From UBA7672 sp044224605 (GTDB lineage Bacteria; Pseudomonadota; Alphaproteobacteria; Caulobacterales; Hyphomonadaceae): a stretch of 64,000 bases of DNA. Under the pieces are notes generated by a model. The model was not told the DNA's origin, ran no database searches, and saw only the letters and a list, made by a program, of their open reading frames with translations. The first letter of the stretch is position 1. Every line of letters starts with the position of its first letter. Shown one piece after another: positions 35,636-45,791 of this stretch. The position numbers and the translations under genes were made by a program. The stretch lies in the NCBI GenBank assembly GCA_044224605.1, contig JBGAKC010000021.1, positions 1 through 64,000 on the forward strand, read 5' to 3'.

Positions 35636-36523
35636 CTAGCCTGGGTCCCTCAGAGAGTGGGCGAGCAGATCAGCGAGATGAACCCCGTTGGTTGGATCCG
35701 GGCTCGAGTCGGTTGAGATGATCCGACTGGCGCCTGCCTGCAGAAGCTCATCCATGACCTTCGCGCCACCAAGCGCGTGCGTGATGAAGATTGTGACCTC
35801 CCCGGCCTCCAATGACTTGAGCATGCGCGTCGCCTTGCGCAGCGTGTTCCCTGTCGAACAGATGTCATCGACCAACAGAATAGGTCGTCCAGCGGGATTG
35901 AAATCGGTTGGAGGGAGCAATTCCACTTCTGTATCACCGCGCCGGTGTTTCCGCAGTGTGGCATGTTCGAGGCCAAGAGGCTCGGCTATTCGCCTGACCC
36001 ACGGACCTGATTCAACGTCCGGACCAACAACGACTGTCCCTGCCGCCGGCGGTAATGTGCGTAGGTGCGGGATCAGTGCGTCGGCCCCGAACAAGTGTGT
36101 GCTCTCGCATGTCGGAAACAGCTCCGCCAGCGAAGACGTGCGATGCAGGTGAGGGTCGACCGTGATGATCCTGTCGAAAGCCGCATTGAGTAGGCTCGCC
36201 ATCACGCGCTGACTTATGGGCTCGCCGATTCTGAAGACTGTGTCCTGCCGCATGTAGGGCAAGTAGGGCGCCACGAGGATCAATCGCTGGGCGCCGGTCC
36301 GGCGCCATGCGTCAACGGCCAGCAGGAGCTCCACGAGTTTGATGTTGGGGTTGTATAGCGAGCGATACACGATTGTCGTCTGCGCTGGCGCCGGAACGCG
36401 AGGTATTGTCTCGCCGTCGGGAAACGCATGCACATCGACAAAGGCTAAAGGTATTTGAAGCGCATCGGCCAACCGCTGCGCTTCACCGGCCTGATCTCGA
36501 AAGGCGTGCAGAACGATAGTCAT
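35636..36523 (-). CDS. Ribose-phosphate pyrophosphokinase, class-III-like
   Basis: The product has 295 residues, shorter than class I PRPP synthetase (about 315). It makes PRPP from ribose-5-phosphate and ATP. Visible are the ATP loop FPDGET (34-39), PYMRQDT and GEPIS, the catalytic loop with DPHLHR (123-128), KHRRGDTEV (192-200), and the PRPP loop LVDDICSTGNT (217-227). The DPHLHR and KxRxGDxxV pattern resembles archaeal (class III) enzymes. It is last in the operon and overlaps the phosphorylase by four bases. A housekeeping prs is presumably elsewhere, so this is likely an accessory copy; AMP release by the reaction fits the neighbouring AMP phosphorylase. Confidence 0.85.
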   Translation of the reverse strand: MTIVLHAFRDQAGEAQRLADALQIPLAFVDVHAFPDGETIPRVPAPAQTTIVYRSLYNPNIKLVELLLAVDAWRRTGAQRLILVAPYLPYMRQDTVFRIGEPISQRVMASLLNAAFDRIITVDPHLHRTSSLAELFPTCESTHLFGADALIPHLRTLPPAAGTVVVGPDVESGPWVRRIAEPLGLEHATLRKHRRGDTEVELLPPTDFNPAGRPILLVDDICSTGNTLRKATRMLKSLEAGEVTIFITHALGGAKVMDELLQAGASRIISTDSSPDPTNGVHLADLLAHSLRDPG

Positions 36524-38082
36524 CGGCCGGCGCTATCAATGCGGAAGCCGGAATCCTCGCTAGATGCTTCGCAGGCGGCGGCGAAGTCCGCGTGATCAAG
36601 GCCGTGAACACGATAGAGCGGTTCGCCCTTGCGGACGACATCGCCGTGCTTTTTCAGCAGGTCGATACCGGCGCCGGGGTCGTTGGGGGCTCCGGCTGTG
36701 CGGGCGATACGGGCGATCCGGAAGCAATCGATCTGACTGACGACGCCGTCTCGAGGCGCTGGCGCTTCGAAGATGAGGGAGCCAATCGGAGCGGATCGGG
36801 GCGATGGCCCTTGTGCATCAATCATCCGGTCGAGCGCCTTCCGCGCTTCGCCGCTTTCGAGCAGCTCCCGGGCGCGTTGCTCTCCGCGCCCTCCCTGAAG
36901 CAGGGGGTCATGCTCGAGCAGGCGGCCGGCAAGCCGGATCGACTTTTCGCGCAAGTCAGCGGGAGCATCCGGCTTACCGTCGAGCACGGCTAGCACATCC
37001 CGAGCCTCCAGGGCCGGGCCAACGCCGAATCCGATCGGTTGGGCGCCGTCGGTAATGATCACCTCGGTCACAAGGCCAAGGCGCGACGCAACGAACTCGA
37101 AGAGTTTCCTGACGCTCTGTGCATGGATGTGGGAACGGATCTTCGCCGTCGGGCCCATGGGCATGTCGATCAGGAGGTGGGTTGAGCCGGCTGCAATCTT
37201 CTTCGACAGGATGGAAGCGACCATCTGCTCCGGCGTGTCTATGGAAAGAGGTCGTTCGATGGAGATCAGCACGTCGTCTGCTGGTGAAAGGTTGATGTGT
37301 CCGCCCCAGGCGATGCAGCCATTGCAGCGCTCCACCACGTCCCGCAGTTCATCTTCGGTCAGTTCGACGCGGGCAAGGACTTCCATCGTATCCGCCGTGC
37401 CGGATGGGGACGTGATCGCGCGGGAGGATGTCTTGGGCATCGTAAGCCCATGTGCAGCTACGATTGGCGTTACAATCATTGTCGTTCGGTTGCCTGGAAT
37501 GCCGCCGATGCAATGCTTGTCGACGATAACCGGACGGTCCCATTTCAACTGTGTGCCTGCAGCCGCCATGCAACTTGTCAGCGCCAGGACTTCGCTTGTT
37601 GTCATGAAGCTGGACGTCGCGATCAGGAACGCCGCAGTCTCGATGTCGGAGTATCGGTGTGCGGCGAGGTCCTCGACAACGGCCTGGATTTCCTCTCGTG
37701 TCAGTTCTTCGCCGCGAATCTTGGCGCGAACCGCGTCCAGGCTTTCTGCTGGCGGTGCGATCGAAACATGGGCGTGATCACCCGGCTTGACGCCCAGGCG
37801 ATGAAGGGCGGGCTGCGGCAACCCGATTTCGCTGGCGCCCAACTCCTCCAGTCCATCGGAGATGAGGACGTTCGCGACAATCTGCGCGCCATTGACCCGA
37901 ACCTCGACCTTTCGGAATCCGGCGAGACGATCCGGTCGAAGCGCGACGCAATCCCGCGACAGGATCACGATGTTCTCCCCCATCGTGTCGAGGCTTATCG
38001 GACGAATTGTCAGCTCTACGCGTCCAGTCTGCGACGGTTCCCGGGGCGCCCGCTTTCCTCTTCTCGTTAGCCGTTCTGTCAT
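36520..38082 (-). CDS. AMP/thymidine phosphorylase family protein (archaeal-like)
   Basis: The product has 520 residues, much longer than E. coli DeoA (440). The N-terminal ~85-residue double-psi domain (IRPISLDTMGENIVILSRDCVAL, FRKVEVRVNGAQIVANVL) is specific to the AMP phosphorylase / putative thymidine phosphorylase type 2 subfamily. The core shows LTREEIQAVVEDLAAHRYSD, the phosphate site DKHCIGGIPGNRTTM, and TSSRAITSPSGTADTME. Archaeal members split NMPs to base and ribose-1,5-bisphosphate. The same length and N-domain make AMP phosphorylase activity likely, but pyrimidine phosphorylase is possible. The operon neighbour is a PRPP synthetase, coupled by ATGA. Confidence 0.85.
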   Translation of the reverse strand: MTERLTRRGKRAPREPSQTGRVELTIRPISLDTMGENIVILSRDCVALRPDRLAGFRKVEVRVNGAQIVANVLISDGLEELGASEIGLPQPALHRLGVKPGDHAHVSIAPPAESLDAVRAKIRGEELTREEIQAVVEDLAAHRYSDIETAAFLIATSSFMTTSEVLALTSCMAAAGTQLKWDRPVIVDKHCIGGIPGNRTTMIVTPIVAAHGLTMPKTSSRAITSPSGTADTMEVLARVELTEDELRDVVERCNGCIAWGGHINLSPADDVLISIERPLSIDTPEQMVASILSKKIAAGSTHLLIDMPMGPTAKIRSHIHAQSVRKLFEFVASRLGLVTEVIITDGAQPIGFGVGPALEARDVLAVLDGKPDAPADLREKSIRLAGRLLEHDPLLQGGRGEQRARELLESGEARKALDRMIDAQGPSPRSAPIGSLIFEAPAPRDGVVSQIDCFRIARIARTAGAPNDPGAGIDLLKKHGDVVRKGEPLYRVHGLDHADFAAACEASSEDSGFRIDSAGR

Positions 38083-39248
38083 TTGGAATTCACTTGGACA
38101 GCATCGCCGTCGCGCAGGGTGTCACCCGGAAAAAGCACAAGCTGCTCGCCACTTGTCACGCCTCCCATCACCACGCGGAAGTCATCATCCCCGTCGCCAA
38201 GTGTAACCTTCGTGAGCCTGGCGCGGCCATCGACAACCCGGAAGACGGCCCAGCCGCCGACGCTATCACGCATGAGACAATCAGTCGGCAGGCGCAGAAC
38301 ATCCTTTTTCTCAAACACTACGATTCGTACATCGACGCGGAAGCCGTGGCCCAACCTGGCGGCGTCGGCCGGCGGTGCGCCGTTCAGATGGACGATGACA
38401 CTCGCGCGCTGCTCCTCGACGCCCAGTGCGGAAACCTTTGTCCGAGCATACGGTTCGATCGTGTGAACAGTTGCGGCGATCGGCTCACGACCGCCCCAGT
38501 TCTCGATAAGGGCAGGCGCGCCCTCGTGCATTATCGCCGCGTCCTGCGAAAGGAAGTCCGCGACTATCTCGATCTGCGCCGGGTCGCCAATTTCAAGAAG
38601 CGGCGTACCGGCCGGAACAACCGTCTCGCTTTGCTGTAGAACCTGCAGCACCTTGCCCGAGGCCGGGCTGCGCACTGTCGTCAGGGTTCGCGCCCGGGCG
38701 CCGGGCTTGCCCTGTGAGGCGATCGCCCGGTTCAGTTCGGCCTTTCTCTGCGCCACGGCAGATGTCGCCACCCTTAGTCCCGCGCTGGCGCGATCCAGGG
38801 CTGCTTTGGCGGCGAAGCCGCGTTCGAAGAGTTGCCTTGTTCGCATCTCGTCATTCCTGGCGAGTTCGAGGTCGGCCTCGGCAAGGGCGAGCGCAGCTTT
38901 TGCGGCGGCAACACTTGCGGCCGCCTCTTCAGCGAACCGCGCATCGAGCAGGCTGGGATCTGCCGGCGCGATGGATGCCAGCACATCGCCCTTGGATACG
39001 CTGTCGCCTGCCTCCAGCTGAACGCGCTTCAACAGCCCGCCGACCGGCGATGCGACCGTATAGACATCATGCACGCGGACACGGCCCTCTTCAACAATCG
39101 CTCGAGTGACTTCACCTCGATCGACCGTCGCCGTCCGGACGCCGATAGGTCTTGGCCAGGCGAGCCACGTAACAAGCGCGACGACGATGGCGGCGCATCC
39201 GATCCAGATACGGGTTGCGGTCGAGATCTTTGGAAACGCCAAGTTCAA
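38079..39248 (-). CDS. HlyD/MacA-like periplasmic adaptor
   Basis: The product has 389 residues with an N-terminal membrane anchor (about 11-28: IWIGCAAIVVALVTWLAW). Next come the lipoyl half-motif (TVASPVGGLLKRVQLEAGDSV), a long coiled-coil hairpin rich in Ala and charged residues (70-170), the second lipoyl half (TTVRSPASGKVLQVLQQSETV) and beta-barrel domain. This is a membrane-fusion protein of MacA type. It is coupled by ATGA to the FtsX-like permease and to the phosphorylase gene. Together with the LolD-like ATPase it should form a MacAB-like export complex needing an outer-membrane factor. Confidence 0.9.
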   Translation of the reverse strand: MNLAFPKISTATRIWIGCAAIVVALVTWLAWPRPIGVRTATVDRGEVTRAIVEEGRVRVHDVYTVASPVGGLLKRVQLEAGDSVSKGDVLASIAPADPSLLDARFAEEAAASVAAAKAALALAEADLELARNDEMRTRQLFERGFAAKAALDRASAGLRVATSAVAQRKAELNRAIASQGKPGARARTLTTVRSPASGKVLQVLQQSETVVPAGTPLLEIGDPAQIEIVADFLSQDAAIMHEGAPALIENWGGREPIAATVHTIEPYARTKVSALGVEEQRASVIVHLNGAPPADAARLGHGFRVDVRIVVFEKKDVLRLPTDCLMRDSVGGWAVFRVVDGRARLTKVTLGDGDDDFRVVMGGVTSGEQLVLFPGDTLRDGDAVQVNSK

Positions 39249-41558
39249 TCCCTCCCTTTCAGGACGCCGACCATGTCAAGGCGATCAATGCCATTGCGCA
39301 CGATCAACGCCGCCACGGCAACGCATGCCAAGGTAAATACAATTGCAAAGGCGTACCCTTCTGGATTGAAGACGTAGGGGAAGGAGTACATGTCGGTCTG
39401 GAACAGTTGCATCAGCCAGTTCGCCATCAGTGTTCCCGCCATACAACCTGCCGGAATGGCGAGAAGCGCAAGCGCAGCCAATTCGCCGACGAGCACGTAC
39501 GATACCTCGAGGCGCGTGAAACCAAGGACTCTTAGCGTCGCAAGATCGCGCTCCTGCTCGGCCAGGGTGACGCGGGCGGCGGAAAAGGCGACTCCTCCCG
39601 CCATCACCGCAGCGAATGAGAGGTAGACAAGGTTCATATAACCAACACCTTCATTATAGCTCTGCTGCATCGACCGCTCGGCAAGGTTCAGAAAGCTCGC
39701 TCCGACCAGGGCCGGCGTACGCTTCAGTTCACGATTGAATGCGTCATAGGCAGCCGGATCGAGCCGAACGTTTGCGCCCGTAATCTGGCGGGGCTCTCGC
39801 ATCAGGAGGGCCTGCGCATCTAGGTCCATGTAGGCGGAGGAGCCCACCATCGGGTCGACAATAGCGGCGACACGAACGCTTGTACGCAGGCGGCTTCCGC
39901 GGGTCTGTTCGATGTCGATTGAATCTCCTGCTTTGACATCGAGTTTGGCGGCCAAGGCTCGCGCCAGAGCGACGCCGGATGTCGGAGGCTGGACGATCTC
40001 GCCGCTGGCTCCAATAAGACGGCTGAGACGAGCGCCGTACCGCGAGCCGATCAACGCCTCTTCCACGCTGCGAACCCCATTGTGAAGTATGACGCTGTCG
40101 ATCCGCACCGGTTCTACGTAGATCACGCCGGGCAGCTGTTCGACTGCATGAAGCACGCCTTCCTCGCGCGCATCGATGAAGGACAAGGTGACGTCCTGCC
40201 GATTGGTTTGCGAGAAATGAACATCCAACAGCCGCTCCATCACCGCCGGGAAGGTCCGTGCGACAACCAGAAGGCCGATCGCGAGCGCAATGCCGATCAC
40301 TGTGGTGGGCATCGAGACGGCGCGCAAGAATGCTTGCAAGACCATTAGATCGCGAGAACGTTACAGGTCGCGGCGGCGCCAACGCACTCGCCGGCGCGAT
40401 GCGGGCAGCGCTCAGCACTGCGGCAAGCGCACCGGCCGCCGCGCTCGCAAAGGCGGCGGCCCATGCCGCCAGAAAGACCCAGGGAGGCGCCGCGAAGTCG
40501 AGGCTCGGAAAGTGATAGTAGTCGCGGTAGACTGTTGCTATCAGCCTGCCCAGCCAGATGCCGGCGCCTGAACCTATCAGTGCGCCGACTGCGCCTAGCA
40601 GCAGCGCGCTCTTGGCGTAGTGCCAGGCGACAGCGGCGTCGCCGTACCCGAAGGCCTTCAGCAGTCCGATATTGGACCGCTCCGTCGCGATGATGCGCGC
40701 CAGCGCGACATTCACAAGGAACGTTGCGATGACAAGAAAAAAGGCCGGCAGAAATGCTGCCATAGTTGCCAGCTGGCGTAGTTCCTCCGTCAGATAGCGA
40801 TCGGATGGCATCCTGTCGCGGCCATAAACGCCTGTCGAACCGTATCGCGCGACAACCGCGTCTATCGCCCGCCTGACCTGCTGCTGATCCGACGCGGGCG
40901 CCAATCGAAACACCGCTTCGTTGAAGGCTCCCTCGAGATCGTAAGCGCGAGAAAGCGCCTCATGCCCCATCCAGATGACGGCAAAGCGATCGGGCTGCGG
41001 AAAGAGCTCACCAGGCGCGCTGACAAAGACAAACTCCGGCGAGTTGGCAATGCCGACAATTCTGAGGCTCTGTCGCCTGCCGTGAAGCGTCGCCTCCAGC
41101 GTGGCTCCCGTGCCGAGGTCGAGCGCTTTGGCGAAGGCTTCGTTAACAAGAATTTCCTCCGCGATCGCGGGGTCGGGCCAGCGCCCGCGCGCGAGGACAA
41201 GGTCGTTGACCTTCGGTCGACCTTGGGGCGGCAGTGAGACGAGGCGTGCTGATGCCGGTTCCGTTATCCCCGACAGGTCGAGAGAAGCAAAGCCCGCGAT
41301 GCGCGCCTCGACAGCCGATACGCCGGCTATAGCGGCAAGATCAGCTTGAACGCGCTCAGGCGCCCGCACCAGGGAAACCGCAAGGTCCGCCATATGCTGC
41401 CTCGCATAGTAATCGCGGCGGGTTCGCTCCAACGATGCGCGCATGCCGACGGCCATTACGAAGATCGATAGTCCGCAGCCCAGAACCATTGCGACCGCAA
41501 TCGCATTGATCCGCATTCGCCAGAGATCTCGAAAGAGCTTCCTGTCAAGTGTTCGCAT
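39245..41558 (-). pseudogene. FtsX-family ABC permease, frameshifted into two frames
   Basis: Two overlapping frames together make one permease of about 770 residues. The first (start ATG 41556-41558) gives ~403 residues: an N-terminal helix (INAIAVAMVLGCGLSIFVMAVG), a periplasmic domain, and three helices. The second, in the frame read from 40345, continues with the first helix of the second half (VIGIALAIGLLVVARTF), a second periplasmic domain and three helices ending near 39260. The frame changes around 40343-40365: the first half reads PPRPVTF then drifts, while the second half starts LMVLQAFLRAV. One extra T in this stretch would explain it. There is no good ribosome site for the second ORF, so this is a frameshift (mutation or sequencing error), not two genes. 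Permease of the MacB/FtsX fold paired with the ATPase at 41565. Confidence 0.75.
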
Positions 41559-41564
41559 CTCGGC

Positions 41565-42269
41565 TTACCAGACCAGATCCGCAGGCGCCGCGCGGCTCGC
41601 ATTGGTTTCGATCTGACGGATGCCGCCATCGAGAAATCTGACCACGCGATCACCAAGCCTCGCCACGTCCGCATTGTGGGTGACCAGGAGTGTCGTTGAG
41701 CGAAAGCGGACGCTAACCTCGACAAGCGCTTCAAGCACCCGGACGCCTGTACGGACATCAAGGGCGCCAGTTGGCTCGTCGCACAGAAGCACCGCCGGCC
41801 GCTTGGCGATCGCGCGCGCGACCGCGACGCGCTGCTGCTCGCCGCCAGAGAGCTGCGCAGGGAAATGGTTCAGTCGATCACCAAGGCCGACGAGGTCGAG
41901 CGCTTCGGCGGCGGGCATGGGATCTTCCGCAATCTCGTTGACGAGCTCGACGTTTTCGCGCGCGGTGAGAGAGGGAATGAGGTTGTAGAATTGAAAAATG
42001 AAGCCGACATGCCGTCGCCGGTATCGTGTCAGTTCATCGTCCGGCACTGTAGTCAGGGATTTCCCCCGGAACCTGATCTCGCCCGACGTGGCGCGGTCCA
42101 GCCCTCCAAGGATGTTGAGCAAGGTGGATTTGCCGGATCCGGAGGGGCCCAGCAGGATCAGCAGTTCGCCTTCAGCAACATCAAGATCGACTTCACGCAA
42201 GGCGTGAACGGCCGCGGGGCCAACGCCGTAACGCTTGCCAACTTTGCGAAGTGAGAACGTCGGCTCCAT
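41565..42269 (-). CDS. ABC transporter ATP-binding protein (LolD/MacB-like)
   Basis: The product has 234 residues. Walker A GPSGSGKST near residue 42-50, Q-loop FIFQFYNLIPSLTARENVEL, signature LSGGEQQRVAVARA and Walker B LLCDEPTGALD, then LLVTHN. These match the LolD/MacB class, which energises FtsX-fold permeases. It starts the transport part of the operon, six bases upstream of the permease. The 172-base gap back to the SDR gene suggests a possible internal promoter. Confidence 0.93.
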   Translation of the reverse strand: MEPTFSLRKVGKRYGVGPAAVHALREVDLDVAEGELLILLGPSGSGKSTLLNILGGLDRATSGEIRFRGKSLTTVPDDELTRYRRRHVGFIFQFYNLIPSLTARENVELVNEIAEDPMPAAEALDLVGLGDRLNHFPAQLSGGEQQRVAVARAIAKRPAVLLCDEPTGALDVRTGVRVLEALVEVSVRFRSTTLLVTHNADVARLGDRVVRFLDGGIRQIETNASRAAPADLVW

Positions 42270-42441
42270 GTCGCTCTGAAACCTTCCGTTGCAGGCACGC
42301 AGATATGGCGACTGACCCGCATTGCCCCCTTGATGCCGATCAACATGTTCAATTGCATAGCCTACATCAGGGAAGCGAAGTCCGGTATGTTGTTACACGC
42401 GACCTAGCGGAACTCCCGACTTTCTTGTCTGTTGTGATGGG

Positions 42442-43209
42442 TCAGCGCGCCGTGTAGCCGCCGTCGATGACAAGCTCTGCGCCCGTGATGAACTTGGCCT
42501 CATCTGAGGCAAGATAGACGATCCCCCACGCGATGTCGTCCGGCTCGCCCATGTGGCCAAGCGGATGCAGCGCATCCGTGGCGACACGGCCAGCTTCAAC
42601 GTCGCCGGAGGCCCTGAGGTGCGCTTCAACCATCGGCGTCCAGATGAAACCCGGGTGAATCGAGTTCACCCTGATCCTGTCGGCAGCGTAGAGCAGAGCG
42701 TCCGTTTTGGTCATCAACCGGACTGCGCCCTTGGAGGCGTGGTAGGCTGGCACATCGGGCGCGCTGATCAGGCCATAGATCGATGAAAGATTGACTATGC
42801 TCCCACCGCCCGCCTTTCGCAGCAACGGAATGGCGTGCTTGGTGCAGAAGAAGACCCCTTTGACGTTGATCGCCTGAACCCGGTCCCATTCTGCTTCCGT
42901 CAGCTCGTGCGTCGGCTTGTTGACACCCGCGATGCCGGCGTTGTTGACGATGATGTCGACCTTTCCAAAATGTGATGCGACCCCAGAAAACACCCGCGCC
43001 ACTTCAGACTCGTTGGAAACATCGCAGCTCCAGAAGCGCACGGGAAAATTGCGCGATCTCAGTTCTTCCGTCAGTCGCTCACCCTGGTCCGCCTGGAGAT
43101 CGAGCACGGCGACTGATGCGCCTTCTTCAGCCATGCGGATCGCTGCTGCACGTCCGATCCCGACTGCGCCGCCAGTCACGATCGCTACTTTGCCATCAAG
43201 CCGCTTCAT
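42442..43209 (-). CDS. SDR family oxidoreductase
   Basis: The product has 255 residues starting at the ATG at 43209 (AGGTG six bases ahead); the longer frame from 43254 is rejected. TGGAVGIG cofactor loop near residue 11, DVSN, NNAG, catalytic YHASK and GFIWTPM. Classical SDR, like 3-oxoacyl-ACP reductase or cyclopentanol dehydrogenase families; substrate unknown. It lies 41 bases after the P-type ATPase on the same strand, so the two are probably co-transcribed. Confidence 0.92.
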   Translation of the reverse strand: MKRLDGKVAIVTGGAVGIGRAAAIRMAEEGASVAVLDLQADQGERLTEELRSRNFPVRFWSCDVSNESEVARVFSGVASHFGKVDIIVNNAGIAGVNKPTHELTEAEWDRVQAINVKGVFFCTKHAIPLLRKAGGGSIVNLSSIYGLISAPDVPAYHASKGAVRLMTKTDALLYAADRIRVNSIHPGFIWTPMVEAHLRASGDVEAGRVATDALHPLGHMGEPDDIAWGIVYLASDEAKFITGAELVIDGGYTAR

Positions 43210-43250
43210 GAATTCACCTGTCCTGCTCACGAATGAAAAAAGTTGGAGTC

Positions 43251-45791
43251 TCACGATCTTGAAGGGTTGAACGGATGAGCGCGGTCGGGCTGGGTCGTCC
43301 TGCTCAGGCGCCGCACAATGCTATACCAGCCGCCGGCGACAAGCGCGACGAGTGCCGACATCGCGACAACAGCCGCGTCTGGCGCTTCAACGCGAAAGAT
43401 TTCAGAAAGGACCGGCCACGTCATGATTGTCGCAAGAACGACCGCTGCGACGGCTCCCACACCCCAAAACACATTGTGCCGGGGATCGAAAAGCCGTGTC
43501 GCTGACTCCGAAGAGTCAGCCAGGGCGAGGCCGAGGTTCCCGATTACGAGAACCGTGAATCCTGCAGCTCGCGCCTGGTTTTCGGAGAGTCCGTTGTTGA
43601 GCGCCCACACGTAAATGCCGAGGACCGCCGCCAGCAGGATCATCCCCTGAACGCCTGCGAGGGCCATCTGATCTCGACCAAATAGGGGCTCCTTTATCGA
43701 TCGCGGCGGACGGCGCATGGCCGACCGGTCGCTTGGTTCGGATTCGAACACCAGCGAACAGACAGGGTCGATGATCAGTTCCAGCATGACGACGTGCATG
43801 GGATAGAGAAGGGGCGGCAAGCCAAAGAGGATTGGCAACAGCGCCACGCCCGCGATGGGAACGTGGATGGCCATGATATATATCAGCGCCTTCCGAAGGT
43901 TGGCGAATATCCGGCGGCCCAGGCGCACACCTCCGACTATTGAGGGAAAGCTGTCGTCGAGAAGGACAAGATCCGCCGCCTCACGCGCAACGTCTGTCCC
44001 ACGCCTTCCCATTGCGATGCCGACATGCGCGCGCTCGAGAGCCGGGGCGTCATTGATGCCGTCGCCAGTCATCGCGACAACATGGCCGCGCGCCTTGAAG
44101 GATTCGACCAGAGCCAGCTTCTGGTCCGGCTTGACGCGCGCAAAGATGCGAACTGTGGCTAGCCGTGCTGTCAGCTCATCGGAATTCAACGCCGCGATTT
44201 CAGGGCCGGTCAGAACACCGCCGGCAACTTCAATCCCTGCCTGCCGCGCGATCTCGAGAGCGGTTGCTGGATAATCGCCAGTGATCATCGAAACATCGAT
44301 GCCAGCCAACTGCGCTTCAGCGAGCGCTGCCGGGACATCCTGCCTCAGAGGATCAAGAAAACCAATCAGGCCGACAAACTCAAATGTCGCGTCCTTGGGG
44401 TCATCGATCGAGCCCGCTGGTTCGGTGGCCTTGGCAATGCCAAGAACGCGCAACCCGCCCGCCGCCATGCCTGCAAGCGCAATCTCGACAGGCTCCCGCG
44501 CGGTCGGTGTCATGTGGCATAGCTTCAGAACTGCCTCCGGAGCGCCCTTGGCCGCCCATACCTCTCCGTCTGCGGTTCGCCAGGACTGGATTACTGCAAG
44601 CCGATCGGCCCGAAGTGGAAAACTGCGGACGGGCTCTCCACCGTTCTCCGCCAGGGTTGATGCAACTCGATCCGCCAGAGCTTCGTGAATAGCGCGGTCC
44701 ATCGGGTCGACAGGGTGGATCGCTGAGGCCAGAAGTGCGAAGCGCGCAATCTGCTCCGCGGCGCTATCCAAATTCGCGCCGAGCAGCTCGCCGTTCCGCC
44801 AGAATGCTCCAACCCTCATGCGATTTTCGGTGAGCGTTCCCGTCTTGTCGACGCACAGTATCGTCACCGCGCCAAGAGTTTCGACCACAGCCGCGCGACG
44901 CACCAAGACCTGGTGGCGCGCCAGGCGCCAGGAGCCGATGGCCAGAAACACCGCCAGAACCATCGGAAACTCTTCGGGAAGCAGGGCGATGGCAATCGTG
45001 AGGCCGGCCAGCCCTCCTGCGAACCAGTCGTTTCGCATGAAGCCGTAGGCTGCCGCCACGATCAGGCAGAATACGACTGCTATTGCGCTCAACCGCAAGG
45101 CCAGTCGACCGGTCGCCTGCTGAAGTGGCGTGCGTTCCGTTTCACCCGAAAGCGCAGTTCCGATGGCGCCGATCCGCGTGCGCGATCCCGTCTGCGTAAC
45201 CTGCGCCAGGCCGTGGCCGGCAACGACCATTGTGCCGGCGAAGAGAGCATTGCCGTTCTGGCGGTGATCGTCTTCGTTCGCGTGCCATGGACCGGGCTGC
45301 TTGATTACGGGTACTGACTCGCCGGTAAGCGCCGACTCGTCAACCGTGAGCACATCTCCCTTGCGCAGGACTGCGTCAGCCGGAACCCTCTCACCCTCCA
45401 TGACGACAATGACGTCTCCTGGAACGAGATCTCGCGCCGGCGTCTGCTGTTGCGTTCCTCCGCGGATTACATTCGCAAGGGGCTCGGCCAGTTCTCGGAG
45501 CGCTGCGAGAGCCCTTTCGCTACGCGCGTCCTGAATTACGACAAGGACGATGGAAAGGGCCGCGCCACCCAGAAGAAAAAGTCCTTCGCCCAGATCGCCG
45601 ACGACAAGGTACAGCAAGGCGGCTGCAAGCAGGAAAATGAACATCGGCTCGCGAAGCGTTCCGAGCGTGATTGTCAGCAGACTGCGGGAACTGGCCATCT
45701 TCAATATATTCGGGCCGTGCGTTTTCAGAAGCGCCTCGGCTTCTGCCGCACTCAGCCCGGTCAGTGGTTCGTTCGCCATGAAGTCTCTCAT
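43251..45791 (-). CDS. P-type cation-translocating ATPase (P2A-like)
   Basis: The product has 846 residues. Actuator loop TGES in DESALTGESVPV, phosphorylation site DKTGTLTENRM at Asp315, nucleotide site KGAPE, hinge GDGINDAPALERAHVGIAMG, and ten membrane helices. The M4 motif is PEEFP, as in calcium/manganese-type P2 ATPases. A short cation_ATPase_N opening (LTGLSAAEAEALLKTHGPNIL) supports P2. It is the first gene of the operon. The transported ion is not certain. The upstream gap 45792-46530 should carry the operon promoter. Confidence 0.93.
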   Translation of the reverse strand: MRDFMANEPLTGLSAAEAEALLKTHGPNILKMASSRSLLTITLGTLREPMFIFLLAAALLYLVVGDLGEGLFLLGGAALSIVLVVIQDARSERALAALRELAEPLANVIRGGTQQQTPARDLVPGDVIVVMEGERVPADAVLRKGDVLTVDESALTGESVPVIKQPGPWHANEDDHRQNGNALFAGTMVVAGHGLAQVTQTGSRTRIGAIGTALSGETERTPLQQATGRLALRLSAIAVVFCLIVAAAYGFMRNDWFAGGLAGLTIAIALLPEEFPMVLAVFLAIGSWRLARHQVLVRRAAVVETLGAVTILCVDKTGTLTENRMRVGAFWRNGELLGANLDSAAEQIARFALLASAIHPVDPMDRAIHEALADRVASTLAENGGEPVRSFPLRADRLAVIQSWRTADGEVWAAKGAPEAVLKLCHMTPTAREPVEIALAGMAAGGLRVLGIAKATEPAGSIDDPKDATFEFVGLIGFLDPLRQDVPAALAEAQLAGIDVSMITGDYPATALEIARQAGIEVAGGVLTGPEIAALNSDELTARLATVRIFARVKPDQKLALVESFKARGHVVAMTGDGINDAPALERAHVGIAMGRRGTDVAREAADLVLLDDSFPSIVGGVRLGRRIFANLRKALIYIMAIHVPIAGVALLPILFGLPPLLYPMHVVMLELIIDPVCSLVFESEPSDRSAMRRPPRSIKEPLFGRDQMALAGVQGMILLAAVLGIYVWALNNGLSENQARAAGFTVLVIGNLGLALADSSESATRLFDPRHNVFWGVGAVAAVVLATIMTWPVLSEIFRVEAPDAAVVAMSALVALVAGGWYSIVRRLSRTTQPDRAHPFNPSRS

